From Russula earlei (taxonomy: Eukaryota; Basidiomycota; Agaricomycetes; Russulales; Russulaceae), in assembly GCA_025769875.1 (NCBI GenBank), contig JAGFNK010000856.1:1-19795 (forward strand): 19,795 nt of DNA, written 5' to 3'. Numbering within the stretch: the first letter of the stretch is position 1; each line of letters starts with the position of its first letter. The translations under genes and the position numbers were made by a program. This document shows positions 16,926 to 19,795 of this stretch, piece after piece. The notes beneath the pieces are model-generated. The model searched no databases, was not told where the DNA came from, and worked only from the letters and a program-made list of their open reading frames with translations.

Positions 16926-18323
16926 AGGCAATGAATACAAAAGTGACAGGCACTGACAGGAACGTCAGCGCGTACATAGTGGGCACTACTGCACTATCAC
17001 CGAGGTGTCGGACATCCGATGAAGATGAGATTCGGGTTTCCCTTTACGCGGCGGCTAGATCTTGATCGACCACGGAGCTACCCATTACATTAGTCCGTTC
17101 CGGACTCCCGACTTCATTTATTGTGCTCCGGCCTCCATGCGTTACTCTGGGAGGTCTTGCAGTCATCAGACAGATCTGGACTGGATTGATATCCGTCCTG
17201 CCGGCCGGAAGGCCTTGGAGATATCCTTATTAACCCTCATAGACATTCTACATGTACCGAAGGCCGATGCATGCGACTACACAGTGCGCGCGCTACTTCG
17301 GAACGGGGGATGCATCACTTACACTCAAGAGGGGTGTTCAAATTTACACATCAAAGATCGGAAGATCGCGCACAGCTGGCTGGAGAACAATCTATTGTGT
17401 ATTAACTTCATAACTCCAGCTCTACACGCGCAAAGAAGTGTCCTATCATTCCACATCCAGCATCAGCGCATGGGACATATGTTTCCACCGCGTGTTAATC
17501 TATCACAGTGATTCCGATACTCGGATCTCGCTTGGCTTTACGGATCGCGATCAGTTATCTTGTCCGAAGTATACACTCAGCAACCGAACGCTTCTTTTCT
17601 GGGCTTCCCCTTAGCGATCGGATCCTCGGCTACAGATTATCTACAGCACCTTAGCCGATCTGCTGCACGCGAGATCAAGTCAAGGCGCTAGCTATTGAGG
17701 CAACGCGCGCTCACATACTTATCAGTTCATGGAGGGATCAAACATAGATTAACAATGCTAGATTCACCACAGGAGAATGGAGTGCCGGATAGATGGAATC
17801 GGACCCTTGAAGACAACACGCGCTCAAAGTTGCACGGCGCTGGTCTTAGCCTCGGGTTCTGGAGCTTAGTACTAACGCTGCCGTCCATACTAATGATCGG
17901 ACTCCATCACGCATTCTCTGTGCACACACACTTCATACACTGTGAACGGACGGACTGACTCCGGTCGTCTCACAATTCCGCCTTCTTTAGATGTAGGGCG
18001 TATGTCTACACGCCTGACCATCGTAATCTTATCGCGCGACAAGCGCATACTGCATAGCCAGGGGACATGTTACAGACACTGCTCCGCCTGCACAACTCTT
18101 GGTCCCTACAGGACCGGTGACATTCTCTGCCTTACTTTCACATAAACCGGATCGTCGGCACTTCGTTCCGCACCTCTGGAAACCCCATTAGATTCCCTCA
18201 CACCACACTCACTCGACCTTACCCCACTTATACAGCCAGTTCCACACACTCCGCCATACCGTTTACGCCATCATCACTTAGCATTATTGGGACAATTCAT
18301 TGGTCCACCGCGTCCACTCTCAG
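16926..18323 (+). pseudogene. pol: Copia D protease-integrase-linker remnant
   Basis: The protease neighbourhood reads MIDHGATHYISPF (about 17062-17100), so serine is replaced but glycine is retained. HIQHQRMGHM near 17455-17480 is the pre-integrase histidine motif. At 17700-17880 the frame shows GGIKHRLTM, SPQENGVPDRWNRTLED and GAGLSLGFW, aligned with B integrase. The catalytic Glu is replaced (VPDRW versus VAEQW), and the second catalytic Asp block (DRGGEY in B) is absent. At 18170-18323 the linker APLETPLDS...HTPPY is alignable with the start of the B RT segment. Several frames are used, so it is inactive. Confidence 0.75.
18319..18323. other. Possible target site CTCAG of element E
   Basis: The five bases adjoining the LTR end of E lie inside copia D. 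The partner copy would be beyond the right edge, so it cannot be confirmed. Confidence 0.3.
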
Positions 18324-18643
18324 TGTCAAGACACGTACTGCTGATCACTAAGGACTCAGGAGCAGGTGGGCAAGGGTCGGAACAGATGATACGCGGCGAA
18401 GGCGGCGTTGAACAAGAGGACGAGCCAAACGACGAGGAGGTACCAGATGGGGACTGGTAGGTGTTGCAAGAGACAAAGGCGAAGGCTGGAGGCCAGTGTA
18501 GCGAGGGGACTTTAAACAAGGCGGTCGTTGAAGAGTACCTTGGAAGCGAGGGGAATCTTTAGACTGAGCGGTCGTGGGGGAGTACCCAGGAAGATGAGAG
18601 TATCACAAATGGACAGTCTGACGACTGCCATGCTTCATTGGGG

Positions 18644-18651
18644 CTTATATA
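18644..18651 (-). promoter_or_regulatory. TATA box of LTR E
   Basis: TATATAAG on the minus strand, 30 bases upstream of the block shared with the 393-1354 LTR. Confidence 0.6.
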
Positions 18652-18770
18652 CAGTGTACAGGGTCGATTACAAAGACTTGTGACTATTCTAGACTCTTTG
18701 GTACCATCCAATAGGACTACAGAGGCATAAACTTGCTTGTGTCAAGTTTCAGGCTTACTGAGCGCATTAC

Positions 18771-18893
18771 TGATCATTGTGGAGCGATGACATCATAATG
18801 ATGTCACTGTGGAGTGCTTAGTGAGCCTATGAGGTCATTGTGGAGTCGCTCAGTCAGCTATGATGTCATTGGAGCCTGGATGATGTCAGATGA
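18771..18893 (+). repeat. 31-bp tandem repeats with CRE-like motif in U3 of LTR E
   Basis: Units start at 18799, 18830 and 18861, exactly 31 bases apart, with a shortened unit at 18881 and a partial one at 18771. Each begins TGATGTCA (or TGAGGTCA) followed by a (C/T)TGTGGAG-type tail. TGACATCA (18788-18795) and TGATGTCA (18799-18806) form a perfect inverted pair around TAA. Tandem U3 repeats often act as enhancers. Confidence 0.65.
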
Positions 18894-19152
18894 TTTATGC
18901 AACAGTTTCTAAGAGTTTGTGCCGCTGTTTCGGGTCCTTGGTGGCTGGGTGGCCATGTGGCTGCCACGCGATGATTACCCGATTAGGAAACGGGTGTCTG
19001 GTCGTGTTATAGTGCCTTTGCAATAGCGATATCTTGCACTGCAGGGGGGATAGCGCAGAAAACGGAAGGGAGTTGGTAATGCAAAATGAGAGAGGTCTCT
19101 CTTGAGTGAAATAGGACCATCTACAGTCAGGGCCTGGCCTCGGTTCGTAACA

Positions 19153-19166
19153 TTCATCCCCTCTTT
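19153..19166 (-). other. Polypurine tract of chromovirus E
   Basis: The element strand reads AAAGAGGGGATGAA directly before the LTR start. Confidence 0.65.
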
Positions 19167-19399
19167 ATAGACTTGTTGCTCCTGCAACGGTAGGGATTTG
19201 TTTCTTTGGAAGGTGGAGTAGTTTGCATAAGAAAAGTCGAAGTCTGTTTGTTCGTGGGGAATTCCTTCTTGTTCTATGGATTGCTTTGGGGATAGCTGTG
19301 GTCGATTGAGTGCATGTGATCGCAGGGGTTCTTTGAAAAGTTCGTTGGTAACAAGGATAAAGGTAATCGTCGACAGAGGTCATGATGAGAGTTATTGTT
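19167..19399 (-). other. 3' untranslated region of chromovirus E
   Basis: This lies between the pol stop and the polypurine tract. The open frame over 19165-19467 in another phase has no recognisable motif and overlaps the chromodomain frame. Confidence 0.55.
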
Positions 19400-19795
19400 T
19401 TAGGGGTTACTCCTGGTGGGAATTGTTTTAAGCGCTTTCGGATATTTCCGATGGAAGTCTTTGACAAGTGATTGCGCTCTTGATAGGTTAGAGGCTGGTT
19501 CCCAAGTATTTTCTGCAGCAGTGTACCCTTTCCATTTAACTAAGTATTGAATCCCTTTGCGGTTCGGGGAGAGTCGAGAGTTTAAGATCTGTTCCACTTC
19601 GTATTGCTCTTCTCCTTCGATTAATACCGGTGGTGGGTTTGAGAAGTTAGGGCCATGGGCAGCGGTTTCTTTATAAGGTTTGATCAGGGAGTGGTGAAAA
19701 ACTGGGTGTATTTTCCAAGACTTTGGTAGTTCGAGGCGAACGTTTACTGGATAGGCAGTGGTGACTTTGAATGGTCCGTAGCGTCGAGGGGCTAG
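19400..19795 (-). CDS. pol: Chromovirus E pol, integrase C-terminal domain and chromodomain (partial)
   Basis: The frame is open from the right edge to a stop at 19400, about 131 codons, and starts outside the window. The first part, RRYGPFKVTTAYPVNVRLEL with HPVFHHSLIKPY, is the GPF/Y-type integrase C-terminal region that contacts DNA. A chromodomain follows, with YEVEQILNSRL, YLVKWKGY and ENTWEPASNL. The aromatic residues that normally cage methylated lysine are present at Y, W and the TWEP motif. In chromoviruses this domain directs integration towards histone-marked (often H3K9-methylated) chromatin. There are no stops or frameshifts in view. The tail of about 30 residues is basic. Confidence 0.92.
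   Translation of the reverse strand, partial: LAPRRYGPFKVTTAYPVNVRLELPKSWKIHPVFHHSLIKPYKETAAHGPNFSNPPPVLIEGEEQYEVEQILNSRLSPNRKGIQYLVKWKGYTAAENTWEPASNLSRAQSLVKDFHRKYPKALKTIPTRSNP

Larger units (their letters stand above)
15466..18323 (+). mobile_element. Ty1/copia retrotransposon D, heavily deleted, truncated by element E
   Basis: A complete 5' LTR, a primer-binding site identical to that of B, a conserved leader, and remnants of gag, protease, integrase and the integrase-RT linker follow in copia order. The similarity to B ends at 18323, at a point matching B near 10645, where the LTR of E begins. No reverse transcriptase or 3' LTR is visible. CpG is abundant (about 1 per 22-26 bases by eye), unlike gypsy A. 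Confidence 0.85.
18324..19152 (-). repeat. 3' LTR of chromovirus E (829 bp)
   Basis: On the element strand it starts TGTTACGAACC, directly after a purine-rich tract, and ends GTCTTGACA. The ends resemble those of family C (TGTCATGAACC, GTCTTGACA). TATATAAG lies at 18644-18651 and the shared start-site block at about 18605-18621. The U3 part carries 31-bp tandem repeats (18771-18893). Confidence 0.82.
18324..19795 (-). mobile_element. Ty3/gypsy chromovirus E, 3' part only
   Basis: On the minus strand the order is integrase C-terminus with chromodomain, 3' untranslated region, polypurine tract and 3' LTR ending inside copia D. The rest lies beyond the right edge. The visible frame is intact and CpG is frequent, which fits the youngest insertion of the window. 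Confidence 0.88.

Noticed and set aside
18274..18519. Minus-strand Ser/Pro-rich ORF
   Set aside because: It spans the junction between LTR E and copia D, so it cannot be an ancestral gene.

Overview
The window looks like transposon-rich, gene-poor DNA of a fungus, most likely a basidiomycete. The inference rests on the style of the retroelements: Ty3/gypsy gag-pol with a chromodomain, Ty1/copia polyproteins, and a hypothetical-ORF fragment of a type I recall from mushroom-forming fungi. No intact host gene, rRNA, tRNA or CRISPR array was found. The only uninterrupted coding stretch that looks functional is the partial integrase C-terminus with chromodomain at the right edge (minus strand).

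Layout: 1-392 is a decayed hypothetical-ORF fragment (minus). It is split by a solo LTR at 393-1354 with a perfect 5-bp target duplication. 1360-2186 holds nothing recognisable. 2187-3817 is bounded by a perfect 27-bp inverted repeat in a TA context, so it is a candidate DNA transposon. 3818-4890 is low-complexity and almost CpG-free. 4891-5492 is a tentative 5' LTR. 5570-8480 is gypsy element A gag and pol (plus), continued at 13790-14866. A is split by copia element B (minus, 8482-13789, complete with both LTRs). A's integrase is cut at 14866 by LTR C, from the same family as the solo LTR. LTR C is cut at 15465 by copia element D (plus), and D is cut at 18323 by chromovirus E (minus, running off the right edge). 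Insertion order read from the nesting is A, then C, then D, then E, with B entering A independently.

The unifying theme is decay of CpG to TpG/CpA. Differences between LTR copies are mostly CG versus TG or CA. Every in-frame stop I placed in the A and B coding frames is TGA, usually where arginine (CGA) is expected. Active-site residues of protease and integrase have been lost by the same route. By eye, CpG density rises from the oldest sequence (about 4 in 1.65 kb at 3821-5475) through A (about 1 per 100 bp) to B, D and E (about 1 per 22-27 bp), as if CpG loss recorded insertion age. All counts here were made by eye and are approximate.
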